DNA of 64,000 nucleotides. Source: Ascaris suum. Its lineage: Eukaryota > Nematoda > Chromadorea > Rhabditida > Ascarididae. The stretch is taken from NCBI GenBank assembly GCA_013433145.1, contig CM024174.1, forward strand, positions 5,914,336 through 5,978,335, in the 5' to 3' direction. Of this stretch, positions 1-12,542 are shown in pieces. The notes under the pieces were generated by a model, which saw nothing but the letters and a program-made list of their open reading frames with translations, did not search any database and was not told the origin of the DNA. Both the position numbers and the translations under genes were made by a program. The first letter of the stretch is position 1. Every line of letters begins with the position of its first letter.

Positions 1-750
1 ATTTGGGTTGCCCTCGTAGTATTCTCCCCGCCCTCCTTCCTTCATCTCCTTGTCATTTGGGCTCGCTCCTAATGGAATAATTCGCCTCTGCAAGAATGCT
101 TCAATTAAATGGATGATTCAGAGATTTGAGTGTAAATGAACATGAGTCATGAGTCTATTTTCAGCTTGAAGTAAACGCCAAGTCGACGTGTTCTGCAGAA
201 CAAAAATCAAAAAATACAAACGAATTACAACCAATGCGGATCCCTCATAATGAAAAAGAGGTTACAGTCCTCATCACTATTTCTTTCTGCTGATCTTTGA
301 CCACTAGAACCGCTTTTAGTGGATTTATTGCTTCACTTTCATTCAATTGTAACTTCTTGAATGTGTCATTGAAACACTTCGAGAGATATGTTGTCTAAAC
401 GAATCAGAAAATGTGGATTCAAAAGGAGCAAAAAAGGAAACTCGCAGTTTGAATGTTTTATTGACTGGAAAAAATTTAATTCTAGGAAAGAAGATTGATG
501 CATTGAACCGATGGTATTTTCTTATTATTTAAGGAGCAACAATAATCAGGTGCACAAAGAAATTAAGAATCCTGTGAATATGACTTTAGAATAGGAACAT
601 TTTTACCGAGGATTTCCATTTAGAAGAGCACTATCTATTTCCGCTTCGCACATTCCCTTAATTCCTCGAAGCATTTAATCCAGTAGCAGTTGATTTGTTT
701 ACTCAGTTGTATATTATTAATGAGAAGACCTAATGACTAATTAACTGCAG

Positions 751-921
751 AAAAAAATCGCGCAGGGCACAGTACGCCGACTGACAGATTATCCGACATT
801 CGACGATGTTGCCAGTGACTGGGATACAGATGACGACGGGAACTCAAAAGGGAAATCAGAATGTGCAAAGAACAGTCGGCAGAAAAAGACAGCGCATCAA
901 ACAGAAACGCCAAACAAATAA
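751..921 (+). CDS. 3'-terminal exon of an unrecognised gene (partial)
   Basis: An acceptor (ttaactgcag) at 741-750 is followed by 57 open codons ending in TAA at 919-921. The translation begins KKIAQGTVRRLTDYPTFDDV, continues into an acidic stretch (ASDWDTDDDG) and ends in a Lys/Gln/Thr-rich hydrophilic tail. Composition and codon use look coding, unlike the flanks. The start phase is 0 if this acceptor is used; an alternative AG 15 nt further in (cgcgcag) keeps the same frame. Upstream exons must lie left of the window or in 1-740, where I found none I could support. It is convergent with the FERRY3-like gene that ends at 2105. I do not recognise the family; the tail looks cytoplasmic. Confidence 0.5.
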   Translation, partial: KKIAQGTVRRLTDYPTFDDVASDWDTDDDGNSKGKSECAKNSRQKKTAHQTETPNK

Positions 922-2104
922 CACAATGTCCAATTTACTAGTTTCAAAAGCTTTTTCTCTAATTCTATAGAGGGAAGTTTGCAACGCATTTCCAGGTTTC
1001 CGATGGCCAATTCCAGTGAGATCTGTGTAATTCGAACAATTCGTACTTTGACCGATTGAAAAAAATTAGCAATTATTTCTTCGTAACTGTAGTAATTGTT
1101 AGCTCAACATAACCACGTGCGAAACAAACCTCTGAACCTGAATCGAGTTGAAGTTTTATTTCATTTAATTGTCACCTATAGGCAACAAAAACATTGTCAT
1201 CCTACTCCCTTGAAAAATTGCTCATCTCAACCGCAATTCGATGGAAAATATTCGCTGCATGAATGGTGGTGAAAATCTACCAATGAAATTTTTGTACGCT
1301 TTGTAGTGTTCACTTAAAAACAATGTCCTGCATTTTGCAAATAAACATTTTATCAATAGTAAAGTATATCACAGTTGTAAACACTCCTCGATCGGATAAT
1401 AAATATTTAAGACAACAAAACTTAAAACAGTTAGGAAAAAATATATTATGGAGGGAACAAGTGAGAGAGGACACGCGCGTGATGTTCCGCTTCAAAGGAA
1501 AAACCGAGAATCCTTTGAAACGACAAAATAAGAACAGCTGTACATGACGCAATCAAACATCGTAGGAAGCAATGGGGGGCTCGACTGGAAAAAACAAATC
1601 GTTGATACTCCTTGGCAACTACTAGAAGTCTAAACGGAAAAGTCGAATCACCTTGAAGGAAAAGTATCCTCAGCTTATTTGTGTGTTGGATGCAATTTGA
1701 AAGGCACACAGACAAGAGCAGTGGTCATATCCCTGTCGACTACGGTTCTGTTCCACCATTGCAAAACAACGTTTCATTGATAAACAGGAAGAAGCATCAA
1801 AGTTCATCAATTCTTGGAATTAATTTAAACTGCGATATTAGACGAATCTAACAGAAAAAATGCGCATTTCAACGAGATAACACAAAAGCAAATTATCCAC
1901 TCACTTAGGAATGGCTGGCAAGAAATTTACATATTCAAATTCACTTATTAGCCACGACAACCTCAGAAACTATCACAGCACCATTGCAACATAGAAAACA
2001 TCAGTGATCATATGGAATGTAGAACTAATAACGGCCAACTTCTTTATAAATGTATCAATGAAAGTGAAAGTTCGTCATCTTCTCCGAGAAAACACATACA
2101 CGAG
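922..2104. other. Convergent intergenic spacer, no gene seen
   Basis: This stretch separates two tails: the exon ending at 921 on plus and the stop at 2107-2105 on minus. Three overlapping short ORFs near 1310-1715 occur on both strands, lack credible splice context and look like chance. I see no canonical AATAAA close to either stop, so both 3' ends probably use variant signals. Confidence 0.5.
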
Positions 2105-5100
2105 CTATACGACAACGGAAGGAACGAGATGGAAAATAGTTGGGAACATTTCAACAATCTGTGAATAAACACTTTCTGCTAGTGCATCTGGAAGGACAAA
2201 ATTGACGTTGTAATGCGTTGCGGCTACCGGGGGTCCACCACCCGCCGTTGAACTGCCTCCACATGCCTCCATCATGAAACCCTTCACACATTTGAATACC
2301 AGCTCGGCACGTTTCAGGCACCATGCCACCGTCATTCTCTAAAAATCAACTTGCGTCTTTACGCGAATTTCAATGCCTCTTCAAAAATTTCCATCGGCTC
2401 TGAGTTTATATTTAAGAGCATATGGCACAAATCTATCACACCATTGTTTTGTACTCCGAAGATGACTCCCGGTGTTCAAACACAGCAACAAAAGCAACAG
2501 CTCTCTATGATGCCAGTTGTTGCACACTAGATAATTAAGATATACGAAACAAAGAGTCCAGCTATATTCGTGGGAAGTCAGCTCCCTCAAATATATGTCG
2601 TTTATAGTAGCTCACTGGGGGCAAACACCAACGGCACTTGGACAAACTGCCCACTGGGTTCGTAAAGGCCCATATTTTATCCACCAAGCCGCTAATATTA
2701 TCTGATTATGTGTCTAACAACAGCTTTCTAAGAAATCACCTGTACGAACCAATACGATTTATAAGCTTCAGCTTCTGACTTCTCAAATAACAACGTTAAT
2801 TTCATTTCAACTAAAGAAAAGCAAAAAAGCGAGTAAACCTCAGTTGTATTTTCGACAAGCAACAACGGAATACTGAATGTTGTTATGCCGCATTTGGACG
2901 ATAGCCGAATCACATTGCGTATTCCATTGATACAAGGATGCCTGTAAAAAACGATCTCAAAGCAAGTTCCGATTAACATCAACACCAAACTTCAAAAACT
3001 CTCCTCTCCTTCCCATACAGACTGCTCAGATTTCTGCTGGAAAATGTTCGACCTCGTAGTAAGTCTAAATCACTAGTAACCGGCAACCTCTCTAGCAACC
3101 AAAACATAAAAATCTTGATCATCAAGTGATTCTTCCGAGAAAAACAACCCAATATCCATTCATTTCTTCCACTGCAAGCTAAGCTCGATAGCTTGTCGAA
3201 GTAAAAAGGTAAATAAACGTCCTCATGACAAATTTCTCATGTGAACTGATAGGTAGCTTTGCCTGATTCTTACATGGAATCACGAAAAGTGGAGTGGTTG
3301 TATCCTATGAAATGAGAATCGCCTATGTCCCTCTTCTTAGAATGAGAAGAAAGTTCGCCATTTGCAATCGCAAAATTCTTCAGTTAATCACAGGTCTATC
3401 CAGATATGAACAGATCGATAAATTTTCGCATTGACGGATTGCACCTCAAAATAAGAGAGTCAAAACGGTCATAGCTATGAATAGGAAGTAAGAGTAGCGA
3501 ATTCGAAAAGTGTATATCATAGAATGAAAGCAACATTTGAATCCAGCATCTATACGACCTGCTACTATCCTTTACATAATGTGATAAGGGTGCCTCATAA
3601 AAAAAGCTTTTTACCGACTGGATATATCATCTGTTTCAAGGGCATCGTCAGTGACCAAGTGGAATACAACCTGAAATTTAAATATTCCTAGGGAACGAAG
3701 AAAAAATTCAACGGCAACAAAAAACACGTGAATGTTCCCATCCAATTTCGCCTTCATTGTGTACATATTTTTATATTTCTGTTTTCTTTGCACTTTGCGT
3801 GCCAGCAAATGTTTCCGGTAAAACCTTCACATCCTTAGCTGCTTATGAAATGAACATTTAATCATGATCAAAATGATGCAGCTATAGTATGCTAATTAGA
3901 GGGCGTGCTATTATAACACTCTCCGTTTTCTCCCTTAAGAACTGTTGAGTGTAGTTTATACATGAAAAACCAACACCCTCATGAAAATAATTGCGAAAGA
4001 CATAGAATACCTCGGGCAATGAAATCAGCCCTTAATAGCACAATCATTGAAAAAAAACAGGTAAACCTGGAACGTCGCCAAATTGGAATGTCTCGTCACA
4101 TAAACGTCACCGACTTTTAACGAAGACTCGTCCCGTACGCCGATACCCTCAATTCCACTCGCGGCGTCTTTGCAGACATCGCGCAACTGAATCACATTTC
4201 CGCTTTATGTGAAATAGATTTGAAAAATTTTGAAACCGGGGCTACTGGTATATTTTTATACAGAAAACTTTTGGAACTATCCTTCAAAGAGCGAAACCAA
4301 ACAACGGAAATAGCTGATGAAGAAAGTAATAATGGAGACTGGAGTGTCCTCAGAGAGGCGACAAAGGACCCACACCTGAGCACATAGAGAAATCATCTGC
4401 GCTGAATGATGTTAAGTAATTCCATCATCTCACAATGTCACAGTTTAACAACAATAAGATCTCAACACCTCGTTGAAGCTGATGATTTTTTTCTCAGATG
4501 AAACGTCTCTGAGTAATGCTATTCACGAACGAGATGAAGTGATGGGGAAAATGACAAGAGTGCATTCGTCCAGACCCTATATCTCTTTCGCCTCTCAAAT
4601 AAATGAACGAAATTTGGGAGGGCGGAAGCCATGATAAGTTGTACTTCCTGCTGAAGCGGATATAAGAAGCAAAACTTTCGATTAAACTGAAAAAAGATTA
4701 TATATGTTGGAGACTATTTGCAATGAAGAGCCGCGTATTTCACATGCCTTGCCACTTCATCTCTGATAAAGAACGACTCGACATGTTTTAAGCTTCTTCG
4801 CCTCCCTCCTTCTTATTCCCTCCCTTTACGAGAAGATAAAAATCCCAAAACACTTTTCTAGTCGAACCATTTGTTTCCTCTCTGGTTTTACTGCACCGAA
4901 AAAGAGCGGAAAAAAGAAAGCACGAACCGCAGAGCAAACTTCATCAAGTTGGTGTTGCAGTGAATCGAAATGAAGCTCCGTAGATTGTTCGCAAACTCTG
5001 GCAAATTCTAAAGAAAAGAACGATAAGCATATCAAAAAATCAAAGTTAAGGTGAAGTGAGTCTTGAAAAGCACCAAAAACGAGTGCATAAAGTTTGTCGA

Positions 5101-8100
5101 TAGGAAATTTCAAGTCTTTTTATTAAATGGGACGGTTCCAAAGGGTCTCACAGAAAAAAGGAAGAATCTAAAATGGTTGTTCATAAACTTCTACCTGTTC
5201 TATTGTGAATATGGAAGTAAGGATCTCTGTTGACAAGCAGTACAAGACCGTTAAGGCCGCGTCTATACAGTGAGAGATTCATATGTAGACGACGTGTGTC
5301 CAACGCACCCGGTTCGAATATATCTGATGGCCTGCACAAATCAGTTAAACGATGACATGCCATCAGACGTGCGTTATGCATAGTCTTCAGCTGCGCACCT
5401 TCAAATAAAATAGAACATGACGCAGGCGGACAATATTCCTTGAGGAGGGAGGGTAAGGACGGGCACCTCGTCGAAGGATGGTCTGAATGCATACGCTTGA
5501 CGAGGAACGCGAGGATAAATATGAATGGGAGCTTGAAGTCGATCATAAAATCGCCAGCAAAAATGTGACGAATTGCTCTAAAGCTAAAAAGAATCCACTG
5601 AAGACTTGCTGCTGGCTCCACCTTAATTCAGATACTCCTATACATAAACGTAGATTCGTAGCAATAAAAGCACGAATCAAAATCCTCTACTTCAACGTCG
5701 AAAAAGGCCGATTAGAAGAGGAATGCTTTAAGTAAAGGCCCAATGTCTGAAGAATAGCAAAAAGTTCGACTTCAGTTATGCGCAATACCTTCTCACTAGA
5801 CTTTCATCGTTTTGAGTTTCAGGAAATAAAAGTGTGGGTGGAGTCGTTTAAAGTACCATCAGCCAATCAACGGTAACCAATCAAAATGATTCCAAGAAAA
5901 TATTTTGTAAAAAACTTTAACAAACATTTGAATATTGAAGATAATAACAACAACAATATAAAACTACCGAGGTAAATAGTGAAACTCTCTTCGAGGCGAT
6001 CTGTGGGCGACGTTTTCGCCGCATTTAAACTCGCATATGCCGAATTCGACCTGAAGAATATAGTAACTATAGAAAAAAGACAAATATTCCCAATTAAAGA
6101 TCAAATAATTCAAAAGAAAGACAACATCTAGAAAATAACAGTGGAAGCGTTAAATAAAGTGACCACTGCTAAGCGCTGTAGAAAATCCCGGTCCAAACCA
6201 AATGACTCGGGAGGCAATGGTCAGTGGAAAGAAGAAAAAAATTTAACAAAGAATTCTTTTCTTCGCGAAACTCTCCTCAGAACTGCAATTTGCACTGAAC
6301 TTCGCGAAGCTTAAATGAAAAACGTTTTTTGCGTAACAAGGAAGAGCAGTCCACCTCACAAGGGTACAATGATTTTCTGATAAATCGAATCATAAATAAA
6401 TACATCAGTCGTTAATATGCAAACAAACAAACGTGGAAGATGCGTGAAAAGTATTTACCAACAGACATCTACTCTGTCATCGATTATTTGAAACAACTGA
6501 TCCAAACACATTAATAAAAGTTGAGTCTCTCCGTCAAATACGTTATCTTTCATTTATGTCTCTGATACTGTGTGAATCATTAGCTCGTAATCGAAAATCT
6601 TCACATAGCCTACATTGTGCTGTCATGAAAAGTCGAACTTAAGTTTAAATTCGAATCATTTATAACCACAGACATTCTAAACACCTAAAGTTTGGTGAAT
6701 TTATTGGTTCTTGCACGATAGAGTCTTGTTATTTAAGATCACTCAGCATTATTAATCAGCGATTGGACCACCGGCATAATTGATGCTTCGTCATGGACAA
6801 AGAAAGCTTTGAGGAAAGAATGTGCAGTGCCAATTTCTATGGAGCAATTTTCCATTTGTTCCTTTGTAATTCTTACTTGAGAAACTACAAAACTATTCCA
6901 ATAGAGCAGAGGTGATCACATTAGAATAACAAGCTAGAATATTTGTAAAAGATCAAACTTTCGAAAAGTATGTGTCACACCACTGGGAATCTCATTAAGT
7001 GCTTCCGGTGGAACTTCGTCACGCTCATAGAGGCTTCGAATCACATTCCTATATTCACGGCGTTGTCGATCAGCTAACGCACTGATCTGACATGCGTAGT
7101 TGTTACTTATTTGCTGCAAATACAGGATGTGAAAAGATTTAGTGTCTTTATAGTGGCATAAAAACCATTGGCATGACTGCTCCTTATAAACGTATGCGAA
7201 AGAGTAAGGAGCCGCAGAAATCAAACGTACTGAATACCTTCCTCGCCTCAAATCTGACCGAGTCCAACCTGATGTTGGAGTTTAAAAGCTCACAAGCTAA
7301 AACCTCATTTCCCATATCGAAAACTACTGATTATGTTACAGCCCGTCGCTCGTTCCTGCCTTATACGTCAGGCTGGGAATATCCCTACTACCCTGAAGTG
7401 AACATTCGCTCACTTCATAAAGGTTCAGGTATTTACATCCTGACGTTTGGTTAAACAAAAAAAAACCTAAGACAATGACTCCGTTTTATATGGGAAAATC
7501 GGAGAATTTCCTCAAGAAGGAGACGCGGTACCATAGCACAAGTTTGACTATATTCGAATGGAATACCGCAATGCATCAGAGGACGGCTATGCAATCATGA
7601 ACCAGCATAAACAACAACAAACTATGGCGTATATCCACGTATCCAATCACTAACAGGATGCATTCCAAAACAAGCACTTCTAAATCTGCACAAAATCAAC
7701 CCTTAGCTTCTCGTTAAGTCGACTCAGCTGATGTGCATTTGCAGGCACCGGCGCGCCCTCATCTGAAACCGCATCCTTCACAGCTTCTTCACATTCGCGC
7801 ATCATCCGTTCCAACTCAAAATCACGAGCACGAACCAGCGCATTCATCTGAAACTATGCGATGAGCTTAAACATCGACGGTGAGCGGGGCATGACTTCGA
7901 TAGAATTAACACACTGTTAACAGTGTGCCTATCTCGTACAGCTGGTTGCAAAATTAGTTTTTGCAAATATTGGAATTAAGCATATGTGTGGTCCTTAATA
8001 TAATCATAACTAACGAAAACCGGGAATTTGATGCACTTTAACTCATCATGAGCGCTTTCTAAACCGCAGTCAAGAGGATCGTAATGGGAAGAACTCGCCA

Positions 8101-9767
8101 TTCTCCCCATCCCTCGCGTCGAATCCACGATTTCTGTGAGGAGTTGTCTTTGCCTACGGCGAACGAAAAAACCATTTTTTAAACTCCTCGCTTGCTGAAA
8201 TTTTTTTGTCTCTCTCTCTAGATTATATGCTGACGTTTTGTGCTTAGCATTTTGATAACTGATGTACAAAATGAACTGATAAACTAATATTATTACAAAA
8301 TCAGCGAGGAAATAAATCAATTGATGGACGACTTTAACGAACTTTTTCGGCCATTTTTCTTTCAAGGGAAATAATCATTTCGATCCTCTCATGTGTGGAA
8401 TTCCGCATTATGAACTGGAAGCAATCGCTGAATGGCACCGATCCAGAACCACTCGTCTCATCTTTCACCTCAATAAAAAATGCCTCAGCAATTCACATTC
8501 ACCAATTCATTGATGGCATAAATAACGAAAACTTTGAACAAATAACTTTCAAAACAGATTTAAACAGCACAATAAAACGATAACTCCTGCAGTTAAAATA
8601 GGGTGTTTTTTTGAGAATTGAGTAACTAAATACTCTATCAATCTTTGAAAGCATCTAAGAGTGTATATGGAAGGAAGGATGATGGGAGGGGTGAGGGGAG
8701 ATGTAACAGCATAACATAACTTCAACGTACAAGGTGCATGATTCCATATGTGAATTGTCGATCAAAAGGCTCTTACTATCCATAAGAATAGCTTCGGTGA
8801 TAGAAATCGAGTTATGAAACAATGAAGTGGATTTGACTTCTAGACAAACTATAATTCAAAACTCGCACTCAATAATAAATACAACTGTTAAATATGACTG
8901 AGATACCGCAATGACTATTTCCGGATGAAAGCCAAAAAAGTCATAACGGAAGTGCAAAAACGAACCGGTGAGAAGACACGAGCCCAGTCTGATGGATCGA
9001 TGAGGGTATCATCGCGCAATAATTCCTCTATATACCCGTCACCGATTTCATTTTCATATTTACGTGTCTCTTCGTCGATAAACTTGCGTAAAGCTTGTTC
9101 GAATTCTGAAGCAACACATCACCTTTCAAATCAATCTCTAAACTATGGTGCGGTCAACGAAACAGCAAAGGATCCGCGATGATGTTAGATGCTGAAAACC
9201 TCGTACGCCTTTCGCCATCATGCTTCAGTCGATGTTGGGGGAATCCATCTATTCTTTCAGGATGGAAATAGTTAATGAATTCTCAATTGATGAGGTTTTA
9301 TATGAGTTTTGCAATCACAATGAATTAAAATAAAAATCCATCGATGAATTGTTAATGAGTGCATTCCCGAAGAGATCAGCTCACTCGGGGAGGGGAGTAG
9401 AACTTGATCTCCGTATGGCGATGGTTAAATGCGCTCCTTTCTCAGTCGTGCTCATCGTTGCAACCGAGACCGCGACTGGATTCACGTAGGGCTTGAATAC
9501 TATTCACGTAGGGCCTCGCTTAAAAACCAGCTTATATGAAGCAAGATTTGGTGGAAAACGAAAAATGAAGAAACCTTTGCGAAACGGTGGGATTATTTTA
9601 TTCGTCACGATAATATGCGCAAGAAGTTCTTCGATGGTAAGGTTTTCGGAGAGAGGTATCTCAACGTCCAATGTAGCCGTTTGTTCGACTGATTTGTACC
9701 GTGCAGTATGTGTGAACGTACGGACACGTGCTGGTTCGTCGTCGTCGAAAGAGGAGTTGAACTTCAT
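2105..9767 (-). CDS. C12orf4/FERRY3-like protein (DUF2362 family), complete 11-exon gene
   Basis: Human C12orf4 (FERRY3) is a subunit of the FERRY complex, a Rab5 effector on early endosomes that binds mRNA; a matching role here is inferred. Exons in order: 9767-9575, 9105-8966, 8468-8343, 7847-7701, 7113-6981, 5482-5195, 5007-4928, 4186-4067, 3670-3615, 2941-2839, 2338-2105. They total 1620 nt, phase-consistent at every junction: 539 residues, against about 552 in human. The start is the ATG at 9767 (MKFNSSFDDDEP). Family landmarks: GAQLKTMHNARL near residue 275 with GLVLLV downstream, EFARVCEQSTELHF (exon 7), DVYVTRHSNLATFQVVFHLV (exons 8-9), GIRNVIRL and IPLLLVEN (exon 10), and WCLKRAELVFKCVKGFMMEA near 468. 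The middle (exons 3-5) is charged and probably coiled-coil. A Gly/Pro-rich insert (SSTAGGGPPVAA) interrupts the last exon. Exon 5 could end at 6959 instead, but only 6981 keeps phase with exon 6. Confidence 0.9.
7910..7927. repeat. 18-bp perfect palindrome in a FERRY3-like intron
   Basis: The sequence cacactgttaacagtgtg is its own reverse complement. It lies about 60 bp from the acceptor side of exon 4, inside the intron between exons 3 and 4 of the minus-strand gene. It is short enough to be chance, but it is the cleanest small palindrome in this part of the window. No terminal-repeat partner was noticed. Confidence 0.6.
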
Positions 9768-10425
9768 CCAGAACACTCGTCAGTCAGTGACACTGCCGAC
9801 CAGCCAATGGTGATCACCTTAGAAAGAGGCCGCGACAATGGCCAAACATCGAGTTAACACTGAAATGAGCCCTAAATTCAAGAATGTATAAGGACATATA
9901 CACGTATTCAGCAAGTAAGCCAGCCCTGCTGCCTTGCAGGTATTAATGATGATGCTCTGAAGTGGAGGCGCGACACATGCGCCTCGGACAAACTCGCCTC
10001 TGACAGCTGCGACCCTGGATGAACTTGTTGGCTCATCACAAAGCAGGCTCACTCACTTGCTAAATGACCCGTTGAATTACATTTGCTCGTCAATCGCCTA
10101 GACAGAGCATTCATCAAATTAACTCACGAACAGTTCTTTTATGAAGTGTTCGAAAAGTCTGAGAGCCCCTCTCTAATATGAAACCCGCCCGAGAAAAATG
10201 ACCTCTTGTTGACCGAAGGTCTCCATTGTTGACAACTACATGGTATAGAAGCCTCTCTCTTAACATAGCATCTTTCCCCAAACATAGAAAACGAGAGAAT
10301 AGAAACCCTCTCCCTCTATTAAACGAAACATGACATCTGTGCACAATGAAATTGTGCTGCAATAGAATGCAGTTCGCAACACTACGCTTTTTGAGAGCGC
10401 TTCCACGACAGCGATCAACAGTAAA

Positions 10426-10516
10426 AAGAAAAACAATAATAAGAAAAAAAATGAGAAAATATGTTGTGTTGCTGCATCACTGAAGTACAAAATAATACAA
10501 TTTTCGAATTATTTAA
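10426..10516. repeat. Copy 1 of a direct duplication (91 bp)
   Basis: This block starts aagaaaaacaataataag and ends cgaattatttaa, and it recurs almost unchanged 317 bp downstream. The only difference I see is a 3-nt indel near the right end (caatttt versus caattatttt). Such similarity in noncoding AT-rich DNA indicates a recent duplication. Confidence 0.9.
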
Positions 10517-10742
10517 CTGAGAGAGAGAGTCATTTTCTAATAATACAGTGCGGTGTAAATAACTGCGTAAGATGTGGTGGTGGCATAAAAAAAATGTAAC
10601 GAGAGATTGCATAGTGAGCAATAAATCCGGAGTTTTCGACAGCACTTGAGTGATTGAGAGAGGGGAAAAGAGAGTGGAGAAAAGGTGAATTTATTGAACA
10701 TTGAGAGAATGAAATTTACATAAGAGTATAGGAGGAATGCAG

Positions 10743-10836
10743 AAGAAAAACAATAATAAGAAAAAAAATGAGAAAATATGTTGTGTTGCTGCATCACTGA
10801 AGTACAAAATAATACAATTATTTTCGAATTATTTAA
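10743..10836. repeat. Copy 2 of a direct duplication (94 bp)
   Basis: Near-identical partner of 10426-10516, same orientation, with 3 extra nucleotides near the right end. The intervening 226 bp (10517-10742) show no obvious repeat. No target-site duplication or terminal inverted repeat was evident, so a segmental or replication-slippage origin is as likely as a mobile element. Confidence 0.9.
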
Positions 10837-12491
10837 TTTTTGGGAATTTTTATGGAAGCAAAACTCATAAAAATTTGAAATATTTTAAAAGTATGGAAAC
10901 GGATGGATGATCACATCGATTATCGATGATCTTCGTTCATTATATTACAACGAGAAGATGATTACAAATTTCGTTTAGAAATTTTTCCCGGTAACGGAAG
11001 CATTGACGTTTCTTTTCCCCGTGTATTTTATTTCTCAGAAAACTTGTACTTTATAAAATTTTAACGAAGTTTTATGAGATAACATTTTTTGTGTCGTCGT
11101 ATCGGAGATAATCGTTGCCTTTCGTCGTAAAAAGTCTATGGCGTCGTTCTATTCAAGCGATATGCACTGAGGAACTTATGTGCACTTGGAAAGCGATAAA
11201 ACATTAAATAGCTTGCCCTCATTCTCATAGAAACTGTTTTTTTTAATGGTTTAATGACTATAAAAACGGATATGACGACCTTTTTAGAGCCTCAACGTTA
11301 CTTTATCAGTTTGGATGCTGATAGCTGTTCTTTCCCTCTATTATTGTTGTTTGTATTCGACGTTGCACTTCGTTGCCCGTAGCTGAACGTAGGTGTTCGT
11401 AGAAGTCGTTTTTTGTGCTCACTGATTAGCCGAGGCAAATGAGTTTTGGGTTGGGCACTTGTTGAATATCTGTCGGCAGTCATGCTCACTCTTTGCAAGC
11501 TTCTAATCTTTCAAAAGACTGCGCACATTTTTTTCAAATTTCAAGAGGATTGCACCTTTGCTTTTCCAAACAAATTTTTGCACTAAATTTCCGCTGTAAA
11601 CCTATAGCACTTATTATCCAATTTTTTTTCGAAGTCTGCTGTTTAAATACGATTTATTAAGGTAATAATTGAAACTAAATATGAAAGAGAACAAACTTGA
11701 GGAACGAAAGTTTTCGAAATTTCAGTGACGTTAGCGTCCCTCGGTTCAGTTTTCGGCTTTTTGAGATGCTGCGATAAATTCTTTGAATTTCCCCACTTCT
11801 TGAGTTGTTGTCTTTTCAGCTTCTTGTGTGCTTGGCACATTAATGAGATGAAAAGTAATACTCATTATTATCCCTCATTGTTTTCTACCCCATCTTTCCA
11901 CTTTTACTTGGCTTCTTCTCTTCTATCCTTACAACCATTATTTCGTTTCTTCCCCTTCTACCTTCGCATCCAGTATTTTTCCGTATTGATGATAAAATTC
12001 TTTTTTCATCCCCTTGTCTAATTCTCTATTCATTAAGCTCAAAGGTTTTCTCCAACATAGCGATCCACTTTCTACCAATTTCGAACACAAAATTTAGGCA
12101 CATCACACGATTGCATTTGCAAAATATATTCCTTCTACTTTTTTCCTCTATATTCCTATGCATCCATCAGTAGTATTATCTCTCAATATCGCTCTCATTC
12201 ACTACTTAACGCTTCTCAGAAATTCTCCCAGCTGAGAGCAAAATGTGATGTCGTTTGGCAAAGGAATGAGTTTGGGAACTCATTGAAAGTGAGTGGCAAT
12301 TTCAACTCATCAACCACAAAAGTTACATTGTTGGACAAAACCAATATCTAGCATTTGTAGCTGATGAACCGACATTAACGGCAAACACACACAGACGTGT
12401 GCACGGACATTACATTACCGCAATGCGTCATATTTTTTAATTCAACCCATGGTTGTAGTACTTCAGGTAGTCAGGAACAACAGTTAAATGT

Positions 12492-12542
12492 GAGAGTGGG
12501 TGGAGGGTTTTTCGATGAGAGGGGAGGGAGAGGGAGGAAGGG
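12492..12542 (+). repeat. G-rich purine tract with quadruplex-type motif
   Basis: Four runs of at least three G separated by loops of 1, 3 and 5 nt occur at 12521-12542 (ggggagggagagggaggaag followed by gg). The preceding 30 nt add two more G runs. It lies in the long noncoding region and is one of several similar tracts in the window. Confidence 0.6.

Noticed and set aside
5487..5735. Plus-strand frame MHTLDEEREDKYEWELEVDH...
   Set aside because: Partly antisense to exon 6 of the FERRY3-like gene, which is clearly coding on the minus strand.
7976..8365. 129-codon minus-strand frame (QARSLKNGFFVRRRQRQLL...)
   Set aside because: It overlaps exon 3 of the FERRY3-like gene in another frame; the chain 8343-8468 to 7701-7847 is phase-consistent and reads as family sequence without it.
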